The notes beneath the pieces are model-generated. The model saw nothing but the letters and a program-made list of their open reading frames with translations. It was not told where the DNA came from and did not search any database. From the NCBI RefSeq assembly GCF_037943105.1, contig NZ_CP149803.1:2770001-2834000 (forward strand): 64,000 bases of DNA. The letters are read 5' to 3'. Numbering within the stretch: position 1 is the first letter of the stretch; each line of letters starts with the position of its first letter. This stretch comes from Pseudomonas sp. TMP9 (GTDB lineage Bacteria; Pseudomonadota; Gammaproteobacteria; Pseudomonadales; Pseudomonadaceae). The translations under genes and the position numbers were made by a program. Below are positions 49,308-57,799 of the stretch, one piece after another.

Positions 49308-50018
49308 TTAGATGGCGGTCTGATTGACGCGCTTGGTTAACTGCTCAGCCGTCTCTTTGCGTTCGGAGTAGCGGTCCACCAGGTAGTCCGCTTGCGCGCG
49401 TAGCAGCAGGGTGAACTTGACCAACTCCTCCATCACATCCACCACTCGGTCGTAATAGGCTGAGGGTTTCATCCGCCCCGCCTCATCAAACTCAAGAAAA
49501 GCCTTGGCCACCGAGGACTGATTGGGGATGGTGAACATGCGCATCCAGCGCCCGAGCACACGCATCTGGTTCAACGCGTTGAACGATTGCGAGCCGCCAC
49601 TGACCTGCATCAAGGCTAAGGTTTTACCCTGGGTCGGCCGCACGGCACCCAGGGTCAGGGGGATCCAATCGATCTGCGCCTTGAATACGCCGGTCATCGC
49701 GCCGTGGCGTTCCGGCGAGCACCAGACCATGCCTTCACTCCAGAGCACCAGTTCGCGCAACTCCTGAACCTTGGGGTGATCCTCGGGGGCGTCATCCGGC
49801 AGCGGCAGGCCGCTGGGGTTAAAGATGCGTGCCTCGGCCCCGAATTGCTCAAGCAGACGCACGGCCTCTTCGGTCAGCAAACGGCTGAAGGAGCGCGCCC
49901 GGTTCGAGCCATACAGCAGCAGGATGCGCGGCTTGTGCAGCACAACAGGCTTGGCCGGTCGCTCATGCGTCAGCAAATCGAGCACAGCGGCATCAATATT
50001 AGGCAGTTCGGCGATCAT
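49308..50018 (-). CDS. arsH: Arsenical resistance protein ArsH (NADPH flavin oxidoreductase)
   Basis: ArsH is an FMN-dependent NADPH oxidase that oxidises trivalent organoarsenicals. The 236-residue protein shows the flavodoxin-like FMN loop [45 protein letters not shown] and [29 protein letters not shown], all hallmarks of ArsH. It begins 24 bases after the arsR stop. Confidence 0.96.
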   Translation of the reverse strand: MIAELPNIDAAVLDLLTHERPAKPVVLHKPRILLLYGSNRARSFSRLLTEEAVRLLEQFGAEARIFNPSGLPLPDDAPEDHPKVQELRELVLWSEGMVWCSPERHGAMTGVFKAQIDWIPLTLGAVRPTQGKTLALMQVSGGSQSFNALNQMRVLGRWMRMFTIPNQSSVAKAFLEFDEAGRMKPSAYYDRVVDVMEELVKFTLLLRAQADYLVDRYSERKETAEQLTKRVNQTAI

Positions 50019-50042
50019 GCTCTTACTCCGAGGAAAGGGGCC

Positions 50043-50399
50043 TTAACTGCACAGTGAAGCGCGGTCCGGACGGTCACGCATGCAGTGCAAGCGCAGGCGG
50101 TCCTCCGCCAGTTGCGGGTCATCCGCCTTGAGTACCTGCGTCAGAACCTCGTTGATCCAGGCCGGAAGCTGCGGATGCAGGCGGTAATACACCCACTGCC
50201 CGGCTCGGCGATCCTGCAACAAGCCGCTGCTACGCAGTTGCGCCAGATGGCGGGAGATTTTCGGCTGGCTTTCCTGCAGGGCCGCGGTCAACTCGCAAAC
50301 GCACAGCTCACCTTCCTGGGCGATCAACTGCGTCATACGTGCGCGGGTTTCATCTGCCAAGCATTTGAAGACCGCGGTGGGTCTCAAGATTTCGAGCAT
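50043..50399 (-). CDS. arsR: ArsR family arsenic-responsive repressor
   Basis: A 118-residue winged-helix repressor. The metal-sensing pattern ELCVCELTAAL gives two Cys, at about 33 and 35, in the recognition helix region, and two more (HCMRDRPDRASLCS) lie near the C-terminus. The DNA-binding helix is SQPKISRHLAQLRSSGLLQ. It heads the leftward ars group and is divergent from the permease gene, so the 210-bp region between them likely holds its operator. Trivalent arsenic or methylarsenite would relieve repression. Confidence 0.96.
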   Translation of the reverse strand: MLEILRPTAVFKCLADETRARMTQLIAQEGELCVCELTAALQESQPKISRHLAQLRSSGLLQDRRAGQWVYYRLHPQLPAWINEVLTQVLKADDPQLAEDRLRLHCMRDRPDRASLCS

Positions 50400-50447
50400 G
50401 CAAACCTCATCGTTTGCGCGCGGGGAAAACCGCGACGCTTAAATTCG

Positions 50448-50476
50448 ATTCGGCGAATATATGAAAATATGCATAT
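50448..50476. promoter_or_regulatory. Candidate ArsR operator dyads
   Basis: Two palindromes lie within 30 bases upstream of arsR: ATTCGGCGAAT (50448-50458) and ATATGCATAT (50467-50476). A third, GAATATTC, follows at 50487. They are positioned to control both arsR and the divergent permease. Binding is inference. Confidence 0.45.
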
Positions 50477-50610
50477 GCTGTAAAACGAATATTCTGCAAT
50501 CAGCAAGAACTTGAGTATTCGTTGACCCAGATACCGTACAGGCTCTGCCGGGCGCGTAAGCTCAATCTCCAAAAGGGCCGATACCCGTGAGCACATAAAA
50601 AGGACTGCGC

Positions 50611-51615
50611 ATGGAACTGTTCAAATGGCTGAATGACCAACTGCTGCGCATGGACTGGCTGGCCTGGCTGGTGCGTGTGCTGCTGGAGGACGGCTTCGGC
50701 ATGGACATGGCCGGCCGCGTCGGTGCCAGCCTGCATTTCTTTATCTACGATGTGATCAAGATTTTCATCCTGCTCGCCGTGCTGATTTTCAGCATTTCCT
50801 GGGTGCAGAGTTATTTTCCGCCCGAGCGTACCCGGCGCATTCTCGGCGGCATGAGCGGCTTTAAGGCCAAACTCACCGGCGCGCTGCTCGGCACCATCAC
50901 GCCCTTTTGCTCCTGTTCGTCGATCCCGCTGTTTATCGGCTTTACCAGTTCCGGTCTTCCGCTGGGCGTGACCTTTGCCTTTCTGATCTCCTCGCCGCTG
51001 GTGGACCTGGCCTCGGTGATTTTGCTGGCGAGTATCTTCAACTGGTCGATTGCCATCGCCTATGTGCTGATCGGCCTGGTGCTGGCAGTGCTTGGCGGCA
51101 CACTGATCGGCCGCGCGAAGATGGAGCGCTATGTCGAAGCTTTTGTGATGCACAACCCGGTGCTCGACATCCCACAAGAGCAGCTGACGCGCCGCGACCG
51201 CGCCCAGTTCGCCTGGGCGCAAGTCAGCGATATTTTCACCCGGGTGTGGTTGTACGTCTTGATCGGCGTTGGCATTGGCGCGGCCATCCATAACTGGATT
51301 CCCACAGGCTGGATCGAAGCGCTGCTCGGCCAGGAAAATTGGTGGTCGGTGCCGCTGGCGACGCTGCTGGGCATTCCGATGTATGCGGATATTTTTGGCA
51401 CCCTGCCGATTGCCGAAGCGCTGGTCGGCAAAGGCATCGGCCTGGGCACGGCGCTGGCTTTTATGATGGCAGTGACGGCGCTGTCGCTGCCGTCACTGAT
51501 CATGCTCAAAAAAGTGGTCAAGACGCCGCTGCTGGCATTGTTCTTCGGCATTGTGACGGTTGGCATTGTGCTGATCGGCTATTTGTTTAACGCGTTCGCC
51601 TATCTGTTTATCTAA
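50611..51615 (+). CDS. Permease of the DUF318/ArsP-like family
   Basis: A 334-residue inner-membrane permease with eight or so helices. The motif TPFCSCSSIPLFIGFTSSGLPLGVTFAFLISSP carries the Cys-x-Cys-Ser-Ser signature seen in ArsP-type organoarsenical efflux permeases, and a second repeat SVPLATLLGIPMYADIFGTLPIAEAL mirrors it. AAGGA is six bases upstream of the ATG. It is divergent from arsR and followed by a thioredoxin-like gene 15 bases away, a pair often found with arsR. ArsP itself exports trivalent methylarsenic. Substrate here is inferred from context. Confidence 0.85.
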   Translation: MELFKWLNDQLLRMDWLAWLVRVLLEDGFGMDMAGRVGASLHFFIYDVIKIFILLAVLIFSISWVQSYFPPERTRRILGGMSGFKAKLTGALLGTITPFCSCSSIPLFIGFTSSGLPLGVTFAFLISSPLVDLASVILLASIFNWSIAIAYVLIGLVLAVLGGTLIGRAKMERYVEAFVMHNPVLDIPQEQLTRRDRAQFAWAQVSDIFTRVWLYVLIGVGIGAAIHNWIPTGWIEALLGQENWWSVPLATLLGIPMYADIFGTLPIAEALVGKGIGLGTALAFMMAVTALSLPSLIMLKKVVKTPLLALFFGIVTVGIVLIGYLFNAFAYLFI

Positions 51616-51630
51616 CGAGTGGAGCACAGC

Positions 51631-51864
51631 ATGATCATCAAAATCCTCGGTTCCGGTTGCAAGAAATGCATCACCCTGAGCGAAAACACCCAAGCGGCGC
51701 TCACCAACCTTGGCCGCGAGGCACAGGTACTCAAGGTGACCGACATCGCCGAAATCGCCGCCCACGGCGTGATGTCGACACCCGCGCTGGTGATTGACGG
51801 CACCGTGGTATCAGTCGGCAAGGTCCTGAGCACCAGCGATGTAGAAAAACTGCTGAGTGCCTGA
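51631..51864 (+). CDS. Small thioredoxin/glutaredoxin-like protein
   Basis: A 77-residue protein with a minimal thioredoxin fold: MIIKILGSGCKKCITLSENT has a C-x-x-C active site (Cys10 and Cys13), and GVMSTPALVIDGTVVSVGKV supplies the cis-Pro loop. It belongs to the short thioredoxins of the MTH895/TM0996 type. It is coupled to the permease gene and could feed electrons or trap a thiol-bound arsenical. GGAG lies six bases before the ATG; a GTG at 51619 is the alternative start. Confidence 0.88.
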   Translation: MIIKILGSGCKKCITLSENTQAALTNLGREAQVLKVTDIAEIAAHGVMSTPALVIDGTVVSVGKVLSTSDVEKLLSA

Positions 51865-51956
51865 GTCATGTGCCGCCTTGCACAACCTTGCGCTTTTCTG
51901 CGCTCATGGGCTGGCACCGCGCAACGCTCGGCGTAGCATGCTGCGACGGAGGATTT

Positions 51957-52835
51957 ATGTCGCAACTTGAGCACTTACAGGTTTTCCAGAGCATGTACAG
52001 TTCACCGCACACTCGCCTGCACCGCAGCGCCGAGCTGGGCGATGGGCTGGCGGCTGCCGAGTGGAGTAACCGCCATGACGCCCGCGACTATCAGGCCCCC
52101 AGCCACCACACCCTGTCCTGCTACCTGGCCGGCGGCACTGGCACCTTCCGCCGCGAACGTCCGCACAGCAGAGGCGCGTCGGACAAACTATGCGTCCTGC
52201 CCGCCGGGCATCAGTCGGCCTGGGTGATCAATGGTGAGATCCAACTGGCGCACCTGTACATCAGCCAAGAGCAGTTCGCCCTCGCCGCCGTTCATCTGCT
52301 GGACCGCGAACCGCGCGAACTGGAACTGCGCGAAGGTACCTTCCTTGATGATGCGCAGCAGGCCCAACGTTTTCGCCAGCTCAGCCAGCTTGACTGGGCC
52401 GAGCCGGCCGACCGCCTGCTCAGCAGCACCTTGGCGCATGGCCTGATCAACCACGCACTGCTGTCACAGGTTAGCCGCCGTGAAGGCCTGCGTGTGACTG
52501 GCGGCCTTGCACCCAGCCAGCGCCGACAGCTGCGCGAGTTTATCCAGGCCAACCTCAGTGAGCCGCTGAGCCTGGCACAGCTGGCCGGGTTATGCGCCCT
52601 CTCCGAATACCACTTCGCCAGGATGTTCCAGCTCAGCTTCGGCTTGCCGCCCCACCGCTATGTGCAGGCTCAGCGCTTGCGCCATGGTCAGCAACTGCTC
52701 CATCACAGCAACCTACCCCTGACCGAGGTGGCTCTTAACTGCGGCTTTGCCAGCGCCAGCCACTTCAACAACCGCTTCCGCCAAGCGTTTAAGGCCACAC
52801 CGGGGCAGTACCGCGCGGCGCTGCAACGTCGCTAG
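51957..52835 (+). CDS. AraC family transcriptional regulator
   Basis: A 292-residue regulator with an N-terminal sensing region (SHHTLSCYLAGGTGTFRRERPHSRGASDKLCVLPAGHQSAWVINGEIQLAHLYIS reads as a cupin-like domain) and a C-terminal AraC DNA-binding domain from about 195 (LREFIQANLSEPLSLAQLAGLCALSEYHFARMF then LTEVALNCGFASASHFNNRFRQAFKATPGQYR). GGAGG sits five bases before the ATG. Its target is unknown; the neighbouring permease pair is a candidate, but it may be unrelated. Confidence 0.92.
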   Translation: MSQLEHLQVFQSMYSSPHTRLHRSAELGDGLAAAEWSNRHDARDYQAPSHHTLSCYLAGGTGTFRRERPHSRGASDKLCVLPAGHQSAWVINGEIQLAHLYISQEQFALAAVHLLDREPRELELREGTFLDDAQQAQRFRQLSQLDWAEPADRLLSSTLAHGLINHALLSQVSRREGLRVTGGLAPSQRRQLREFIQANLSEPLSLAQLAGLCALSEYHFARMFQLSFGLPPHRYVQAQRLRHGQQLLHHSNLPLTEVALNCGFASASHFNNRFRQAFKATPGQYRAALQRR

Positions 52836-53021
52836 AACGCTCGCCTTTGCGCGCCAAACGACAGCGCTACGGCTTAATTCCAGACATAGAGGGCGCATAG
52901 GTTCGCGCCCAGCAACCGAGAAGCGCCTGCTAAACCCATGCTGGCTGTGCAAGAATCATCGGCTGCTCTTGAGAAAGCTGCCCATGCCACGATTCACTTT
53001 TGCGCTCAGCCGGGTCATCTG

Positions 53022-55658
53022 ATGGCCATCGATATCCTGCATTTACGTCTGGACGACTGGCGCGCTGAATTCGGCGTGGGCGATCTGCAGCGCGGTCAAG
53101 GTTACGCCGCGCAAGGCCGCAGCCGCCTGCTCAGCCTCAAGGACAGCACCCTGCTGGCCAGCTGCCGGGGCTCAGGCAGCCAAACCTATCAGCAGCGCAT
53201 CAGCCTGAATCACTTCGGCCAAGGGTGGAGCGTCAGCGGCAAATGCAGCTGCCCGGTGGGCTTCAATTGCAAGCATGTCGCCAGTGCCCTGCTCACCCTG
53301 CAAAGCCAGCAAGCGCAGGGCGTCGACCTTTCGCCGCTGATCGTCAGCAACCCAGAAGCACGCGAGGAGCGCCTGGAGGGCTTGCAACCGAGTCCCGTGC
53401 TGAGTCTGGGCAGCTTGATACGGGTGCACTTCGACGCGCGCAAGGGCCGCATGCAGGAACAAACCCAGCACCGCGCCGCCTTGGCCTTCGACTACCAGGG
53501 CCATCCGGTAGCGGGCAAACAAGGCAAGGACCTGCTGATTAAACAAAGCCCGAACCAAAGCCTGCGGATCGTGCGCGATCTCGACGCTGAAGCGCAGCTG
53601 CGCAAACGCCTGCAGCAGGCAGGCTTGCAGGTCTCGCTTAGGCAGAGCGAGGCGCTGCCGGAAAGCGCCGGCGAAGCCTATGAGCAAGGCAACGATGCCG
53701 CCTGGCTGCTGTTTGTCCGCGAGCAGTTACCGCTGCTGCGCGAAGAAGGCTGGCAGATTCGGATGCAGCCGGACTTCCAATTCAACCTAGCCCAGGTCGA
53801 TGACTGGTACGCCGAGGTCGAGGAAGACCCCGAGCAGACTTGGTTCGACTTGGAACTGGGCATTGAGGTCGAAGGCCAGCGCATCAGCTTGCTGCCGATT
53901 CTGCTGCAAGCCATCCGTCATAAGCCTTGGCTGCTCAACGGCGAGGCGCTGAGTAAACGTGACGACGAAGAGGTGCTGCTGGTCAGCCTGCCCAACAACC
54001 ATAAGCGTGCGGCCTTACCGTTGGCCCGTTTGAAACCATTGCTGGCCACCCTTGGCGAGCTGTTTGTGCGCGAGCCTGGCGAATCCAACCAACGTCTACG
54101 TTTGTCTCGCCTGGACGCCGCGCGGCTGAATCATCTGCAAGAAGGCCCCGCCCTAAGCTGGCAAGGCGGCAGCCAGGTGCGCGACTTCGCCGAGCGCTTG
54201 CAACGTCTAGACGGTGCCACGCTGCAACCACCACCCGGCCTGCTGGCAGAGCTACGCGGTTACCAACTGCAAGGTCTGGCTTGGATGCAGGGGCTGGCCG
54301 AGCTGGGCGTGGGCGGCCTGCTGGCTGATGACATGGGCTTGGGCAAAACCCTGCAAACCCTTGCGCACATCCTCTGCGAGCATCAAGCCGGGCGCTTGCA
54401 GCAACCCGCGCTGATCGTCATGCCCACCAGCCTGATCCCTAACTGGCAGGACGAAGCGGCGCGTTTCACCCCGCAGCTGAAGGTGCTGGCTCTCTATGGG
54501 CCGAAACGCCGGGCGCTGTTTAAGCAGATCGCCGAACACCAGATCATCCTCACCACCTACGCCCTGCTGCCGCGCGATCTCAAGGCGCTCTCGGCTTACA
54601 GCTACCGCCTGCTGATCCTTGATGAAGCGCAGAACATCAAGAACCCGCGCAGCAAAGCCGCCATCGCCGCCGGGCAACTGCAGGCCGGGCAACGCCTGTG
54701 CCTGACCGGCACACCGCTGGAAAATCACCTCGGCGAGCTGTGGTCGCTGTTCAACTTCCTCATGCCTGGCTGGCTCGGCGACAGCAAAAGCTTTACCCGC
54801 GACTACCGCACACCCATTGAGAAGAACGCGAATGAACTGCGTTTGGCGCACCTGACTGGGCGGATCAAACCTTTTATCCTGCGCCGCACCAAGGAGCAGG
54901 TGGCCAGCGAGCTGCCGCCGAAAACTGAAATCACCCACTATGTCGAACTCAGTGCAGCGCAACGTGACCGTTATGAAACCCTGCGCTTGGCCATGGACAA
55001 AAAGGTCCGTGACGAGATCGCCCGCCAAGGTTTGGCCCGCAGCCAAATCGTCATTCTCGAAGCACTCTTACGCCTGCGCCAAGTCTGCTGCGACCTGCGC
55101 TTGCTGGGTGATGAGGCCGACAGCCGCCTAACCAGCGCAGATTCGGGCAAGCTCAGCGGCTTGCTGGAGCTGCTTGATGCGCTGTTTACCGAAGGTCGTC
55201 GCGTGCTGCTGTTCTCGCAGTTCACCTCAATGCTGGCGCTGATCGAAACCGAGCTGAACGCGCGCAACATCCCTTACGCCAAACTCACCGGCAGCACCAA
55301 AGACCGGCGCGCCCCGGTGCAGCAGTTTCAGGCCGGTACGCTGCCGATCTTCCTGATCAGCCTTAAAGCCGGTGGCGCGGGGCTAAACCTGACCGCTGCA
55401 GACACGGTGATCCACTTTGACCCGTGGTGGAACCCCGCCGTCGAAGCTCAAGCCAGCGACCGCGCTTATCGCATTGGCCAGGACAAGCCAGTGTTCGTCT
55501 ATAAGTTGATCGCTCGCGGCAGCGTCGAAGAGAAAATCCAGCACTTGCAGCAAGCCAAAGCTGACTTGGCGCGTGGGGTGCTATCCGGCGGCAGCCAATC
55601 CCAGCTGCAGCTTAGCGAAGATGACTTGCAGGCCCTGCTTGCACCTTTAAGCAACTAA
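53022..55658 (+). CDS. SNF2-family ATPase with SWIM zinc finger
   Basis: An 878-residue DNA-dependent ATPase. The N-terminal SWIM-type finger is CSCPVGFNCKHVASALL (about 75-90). The SNF2 core (about 410 onward) has YQLQGLAWMQGLAELGVGGLLADDMGLGKTLQTLAHIL with Walker A, the DEAQ box in LLILDEAQNIKN, LCLTGTPLENHLGELWS and the C-terminal helicase motifs SLKAGGAGLNLTAADTVIHFDPWWNPAVEAQASDRAYRIGQ. This combination is common in pseudomonads; it probably remodels protein-DNA complexes or helps repair. The ATG at 53022 is chosen by homology; the ribosome binding site is poor. Confidence 0.9.
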   Translation: MAIDILHLRLDDWRAEFGVGDLQRGQGYAAQGRSRLLSLKDSTLLASCRGSGSQTYQQRISLNHFGQGWSVSGKCSCPVGFNCKHVASALLTLQSQQAQGVDLSPLIVSNPEAREERLEGLQPSPVLSLGSLIRVHFDARKGRMQEQTQHRAALAFDYQGHPVAGKQGKDLLIKQSPNQSLRIVRDLDAEAQLRKRLQQAGLQVSLRQSEALPESAGEAYEQGNDAAWLLFVREQLPLLREEGWQIRMQPDFQFNLAQVDDWYAEVEEDPEQTWFDLELGIEVEGQRISLLPILLQAIRHKPWLLNGEALSKRDDEEVLLVSLPNNHKRAALPLARLKPLLATLGELFVREPGESNQRLRLSRLDAARLNHLQEGPALSWQGGSQVRDFAERLQRLDGATLQPPPGLLAELRGYQLQGLAWMQGLAELGVGGLLADDMGLGKTLQTLAHILCEHQAGRLQQPALIVMPTSLIPNWQDEAARFTPQLKVLALYGPKRRALFKQIAEHQIILTTYALLPRDLKALSAYSYRLLILDEAQNIKNPRSKAAIAAGQLQAGQRLCLTGTPLENHLGELWSLFNFLMPGWLGDSKSFTRDYRTPIEKNANELRLAHLTGRIKPFILRRTKEQVASELPPKTEITHYVELSAAQRDRYETLRLAMDKKVRDEIARQGLARSQIVILEALLRLRQVCCDLRLLGDEADSRLTSADSGKLSGLLELLDALFTEGRRVLLFSQFTSMLALIETELNARNIPYAKLTGSTKDRRAPVQQFQAGTLPIFLISLKAGGAGLNLTAADTVIHFDPWWNPAVEAQASDRAYRIGQDKPVFVYKLIARGSVEEKIQHLQQAKADLARGVLSGGSQSQLQLSEDDLQALLAPLSN

Positions 55659-55833
55659 TTCTGCCGCTTGCTTCACTGCATCAGGCCGCAATTTTTTAGC
55701 GCCTCGAGCGCGCCATAACGCACCTGCGCAGCGTGAGGATACGCACGCACAGGTTACAGATTCGACTAGGGTACTGACCGGCACAGCAATTGCTGCTGTT
55801 CAAATGCGAGCAAGTTCTTTATGCTCGCAACCA

Positions 55834-55849
55834 CTGTACAAATAAACAG
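55834..55849. promoter_or_regulatory. LexA (SOS) box upstream of yebG
   Basis: CTGTACAAATAAACAG fits the CTGT-N8-ACAG consensus without mismatch and lies 40 bases before the yebG start. This directly supports SOS control of the gene. Confidence 0.92.
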
Positions 55850-55889
55850 TTTATTGCAACCCATTAGCGTGAAGGCGTAGAGGTGATGA

Positions 55890-56150
55890 ATGGCCGTCGA
55901 AGTGGTGTACCGCAGCAGCCGGGATTTGGAGCGTTTATTCATGGATAAAGCCGAAGCCGACCGTCATGACAAAATGCTCGAACTGGCCGAGTTGCTCACC
56001 GAGGTGCTGCAAAAAGCGGTGCCTTCGCTGAATGACGCCCAAGGTGAAGAGCTGGGTATCTACATGGCGAAAAACCGCGAAATCTTCGCCAAGGCATTTA
56101 AGAATCAGCCCGATGCCCTGAGTGAATTGAGCGAGCCTGCCGCCGAGTAA
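55890..56150 (+). CDS. yebG: SOS-inducible YebG family protein
   Basis: An 86-residue protein matching YebG, a small DNA-damage-inducible protein of unknown biochemical role. Conserved parts are MAVEVVYRSSRDLERLF, DKAEADRHDKMLELAELLTEVL and EELGIYMAKNREIF. A perfect LexA box lies just upstream and a terminator follows the stop, so it is a single-gene SOS unit. GAGG sits seven bases before the ATG. Confidence 0.93.
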   Translation: MAVEVVYRSSRDLERLFMDKAEADRHDKMLELAELLTEVLQKAVPSLNDAQGEELGIYMAKNREIFAKAFKNQPDALSELSEPAAE

Positions 56151-56167
56151 CACGCGCAGCGCTTAAC

Positions 56168-56195
56168 AAAACCTCAGCCCTGTGGCTGGGGTTTT
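56168..56195 (+). terminator. Intrinsic terminator after yebG
   Basis: AAAACC-T-CAGCC pairs with GGCTG-G-GGTTTT around CTGT, ending in TTTTG. It lies 18 bases after the yebG stop. Confidence 0.85.
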
Positions 56196-56291
56196 GTCGT
56201 TTTAGGCTAAGCAGGATTGGCCCATGGAATAACGGTGCTGGACGAAGTGCACGCACTTGGCTACAAGTGCCAGAGCCACTTGGAGATTGTC

Positions 56292-57095
56292 ATGGACCCT
56301 CGCGCCGCCTGCCTAGCCTGCTTACAGCCACCCACGCCGCGGCTTTTGGAAGCTGCACTGTGGCTCGCGGCGGAGCATCAGCCTACCTTGCAGCCGCTGG
56401 AGGTTTTGCAGCGCTTTAATGACTTGCTGCTGCAGGTGCGCCAGGGCTTGCCGGATCTGCCGAGCCGGCAACTGGCCCAGCCCTTGTTACAGCGCCTGAA
56501 CGCATTACAGTTCCAAGAAGATGATGAGTACCCACTGCGACCGCACTCGGCGCTGCTTAACAGGGTGCTGCAACGTCGCTGCGGCCAGCCCCTGAGCTTG
56601 GCCATCGTGGCTATGGAGCTGGCGCAACGCTTAGGGATAGCGCTCCACGGGGTGAGTTTCCCGGGTCACTTTCTAGTGCGTGCGCCAGGCGCCGACCACC
56701 TGCTCGACCCCTGCAGTGGCCGCCGCTTGTACACCCGCGAATGCCGCGATTTGCTGCAACAGCACATGGGGCCCAATAGCGAACTGCAGGCCAACTACCT
56801 AGAGGCCTGTGATGCGCACAGCATGCTGCAACGCCTGTCGCGCAACCTGCGCCAACTGCACCTGAACGCTGGCGAGCCACTGGCGGCGCTAAAAGATGCC
56901 GAGCGGGTGCTGCAATTTGGCCCCGCGACCGTACCTGATCACTTGGCGCGCGCTGAAATCTATCAGCGGCTTGATTGCCCGCAAGGTGAGCGCTTTGATC
57001 TGCACCATGCCCTGTTGCTGTGCGACGACCCCAGCCAACGCTTGCAACTCAGTCAGCGTTTGCGCCAACTGGAACGCGGCCCGGCGCTGCACTAG
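56292..57095 (+). CDS. SirB1 family transglutaminase-like protein
   Basis: A 267-residue SirB1-family protein. The transglutaminase-like region contains LLNRVLQRRCGQPLSLAIVAMELAQRLGIALHGVSFPGHFLVR (about 90-135), with the conserved Cys and His, followed by LLDPCSGRRLYTRECRDLL and tetratricopeptide-like helices to the end (NLRQLHLNAGEPLAALKDAERVLQFGP). SirB1 relatives often lie near prmC or lipid A genes elsewhere; function is unclear. GGAG is six bases before the ATG at 56292. Confidence 0.88.
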   Translation: MDPRAACLACLQPPTPRLLEAALWLAAEHQPTLQPLEVLQRFNDLLLQVRQGLPDLPSRQLAQPLLQRLNALQFQEDDEYPLRPHSALLNRVLQRRCGQPLSLAIVAMELAQRLGIALHGVSFPGHFLVRAPGADHLLDPCSGRRLYTRECRDLLQQHMGPNSELQANYLEACDAHSMLQRLSRNLRQLHLNAGEPLAALKDAERVLQFGPATVPDHLARAEIYQRLDCPQGERFDLHHALLLCDDPSQRLQLSQRLRQLERGPALH

Positions 57096-57120
57096 CCCTT
57101 GCCCTTGCCCTTGCCCAACT

Positions 57121-57132
57121 GTAACGATTTAC
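57121..57132. promoter_or_regulatory. Upstream dyad 1 of the gcvH promoter
   Basis: GTAACGATTTAC is GTAA-N4-TTAC, centred near 57126 and about 180 bases before the sigma-54 promoter. The leading TGTAACG equals the half site I recall for GcsR of P. aeruginosa. Confidence 0.5.
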
Positions 57133-57138
57133 GAGCAG

Positions 57139-57156
57139 TGTATTGAAATAGATACA
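57139..57156. promoter_or_regulatory. Upstream dyad 2 of the gcvH promoter
   Basis: TGTATTGAAATAGATACA is a perfect TGTAT-N8-ATACA dyad centred 21 bases (two helical turns) after dyad 1, so the same protein could bind both on one face of the DNA. Confidence 0.6.
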
Positions 57157-57217
57157 AGGCCTCCGCATCAGTATTCTCGGCGCCTGCCAACGCCTAAGTC
57201 GCCACAGCCCCCTGAAG

Positions 57218-57235
57218 CGTATTTATATCGATACA
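57218..57235. promoter_or_regulatory. Upstream dyad 3 of the gcvH promoter
   Basis: CGTATTTATATCGATACA repeats the plan GTAT-N8-ATAC, with ATACA on the right arm as in dyad 2. It is centred about 75 bases before the sigma-54 -24 element, a typical enhancer distance. Confidence 0.55.
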
Positions 57236-57299
57236 GTCGCCATACCCAGCGCCTCCTATAAAAAACATAAACCATTGTTTTAATTAACTATTTTTATAA

Positions 57300-57315
57300 T
57301 GGCACCTAGCTTGCT
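57300..57315 (+). promoter_or_regulatory. Sigma-54 promoter of the gcvH-gcvP-sdaA-gcvT cluster
   Basis: TGGCACCTAGCTTGCT contains the -24 GG (57301-57302) and -12 GC (57313-57314) with the exact TGGCAC-N5-TTGC[A/T] pattern. Transcription should start near 57326, giving a leader of about 80 bases. An enhancer-binding activator would be required; in P. aeruginosa the matching operon is controlled by RpoN and GcsR. Confidence 0.85.
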
Positions 57316-57406
57316 TTAGCTGTATTCGAACGCTTGCCGGCAAACGTAAGCGTCCCGCACATCGCCCACAACAGAAAGGGCGAGTCATACCCCTTGAGGA
57401 GTTCAC

Positions 57407-57790
57407 ATGAGCGAATTGCGTTTTACTGTTGAGCACGAATGGCTGCGTCAGGATGCTGATGGCCTGATTACGGTAGGCATTACCGCCTTCGCCCAAGAAG
57501 CCCTAGGCGACGTGGTTTTTGTGCAGCTGCCAGAGGTTCAGGCCTACGCCGTAGACGATGAAGTGGCCGTGCTGGAATCAGTAAAAGCGGCAAGCAATAT
57601 CGCCATGCCGCTGGACGGTGAGGTGGTCGAGGTCAATGGCGAGTTAGAATCCAGCCCTGAACTGGTCAACGAAGACCCCCTGGGTAAGGGCTGGTTCTTC
57701 CGTTTCCGCCCGGCCAATGCCAGCGCCATGGCCGAGTTGCTCGACCAAGCTGCTTACGAACGCCTGCTCAATGCCAATGCTGACGCCTGA
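57407..57790 (+). CDS. gcvH: Glycine cleavage system H protein
   Basis: The 127-residue lipoyl carrier of the glycine cleavage system, shuttling the aminomethyl group between P, T and L proteins. Lys60 in LESVKAASN is the lipoylation site. It starts MSELRFTVEHEWLRQD and includes GITAFAQEALGDVVFVQLPEV and WFFRFRP. GAGGAG precedes the ATG by about six bases. First gene of the sigma-54-controlled cluster; gcvP begins nine bases after its stop. Confidence 0.97.
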   Translation: MSELRFTVEHEWLRQDADGLITVGITAFAQEALGDVVFVQLPEVQAYAVDDEVAVLESVKAASNIAMPLDGEVVEVNGELESSPELVNEDPLGKGWFFRFRPANASAMAELLDQAAYERLLNANADA

Positions 57791-57799
57791 GAGAGTGAT

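Noticed and set aside
57326..57406. Glycine riboswitch before gcvH
   Set aside because: The sigma-54 promoter leaves only about 80 bases of leader and I see no tandem aptamer-like structure.
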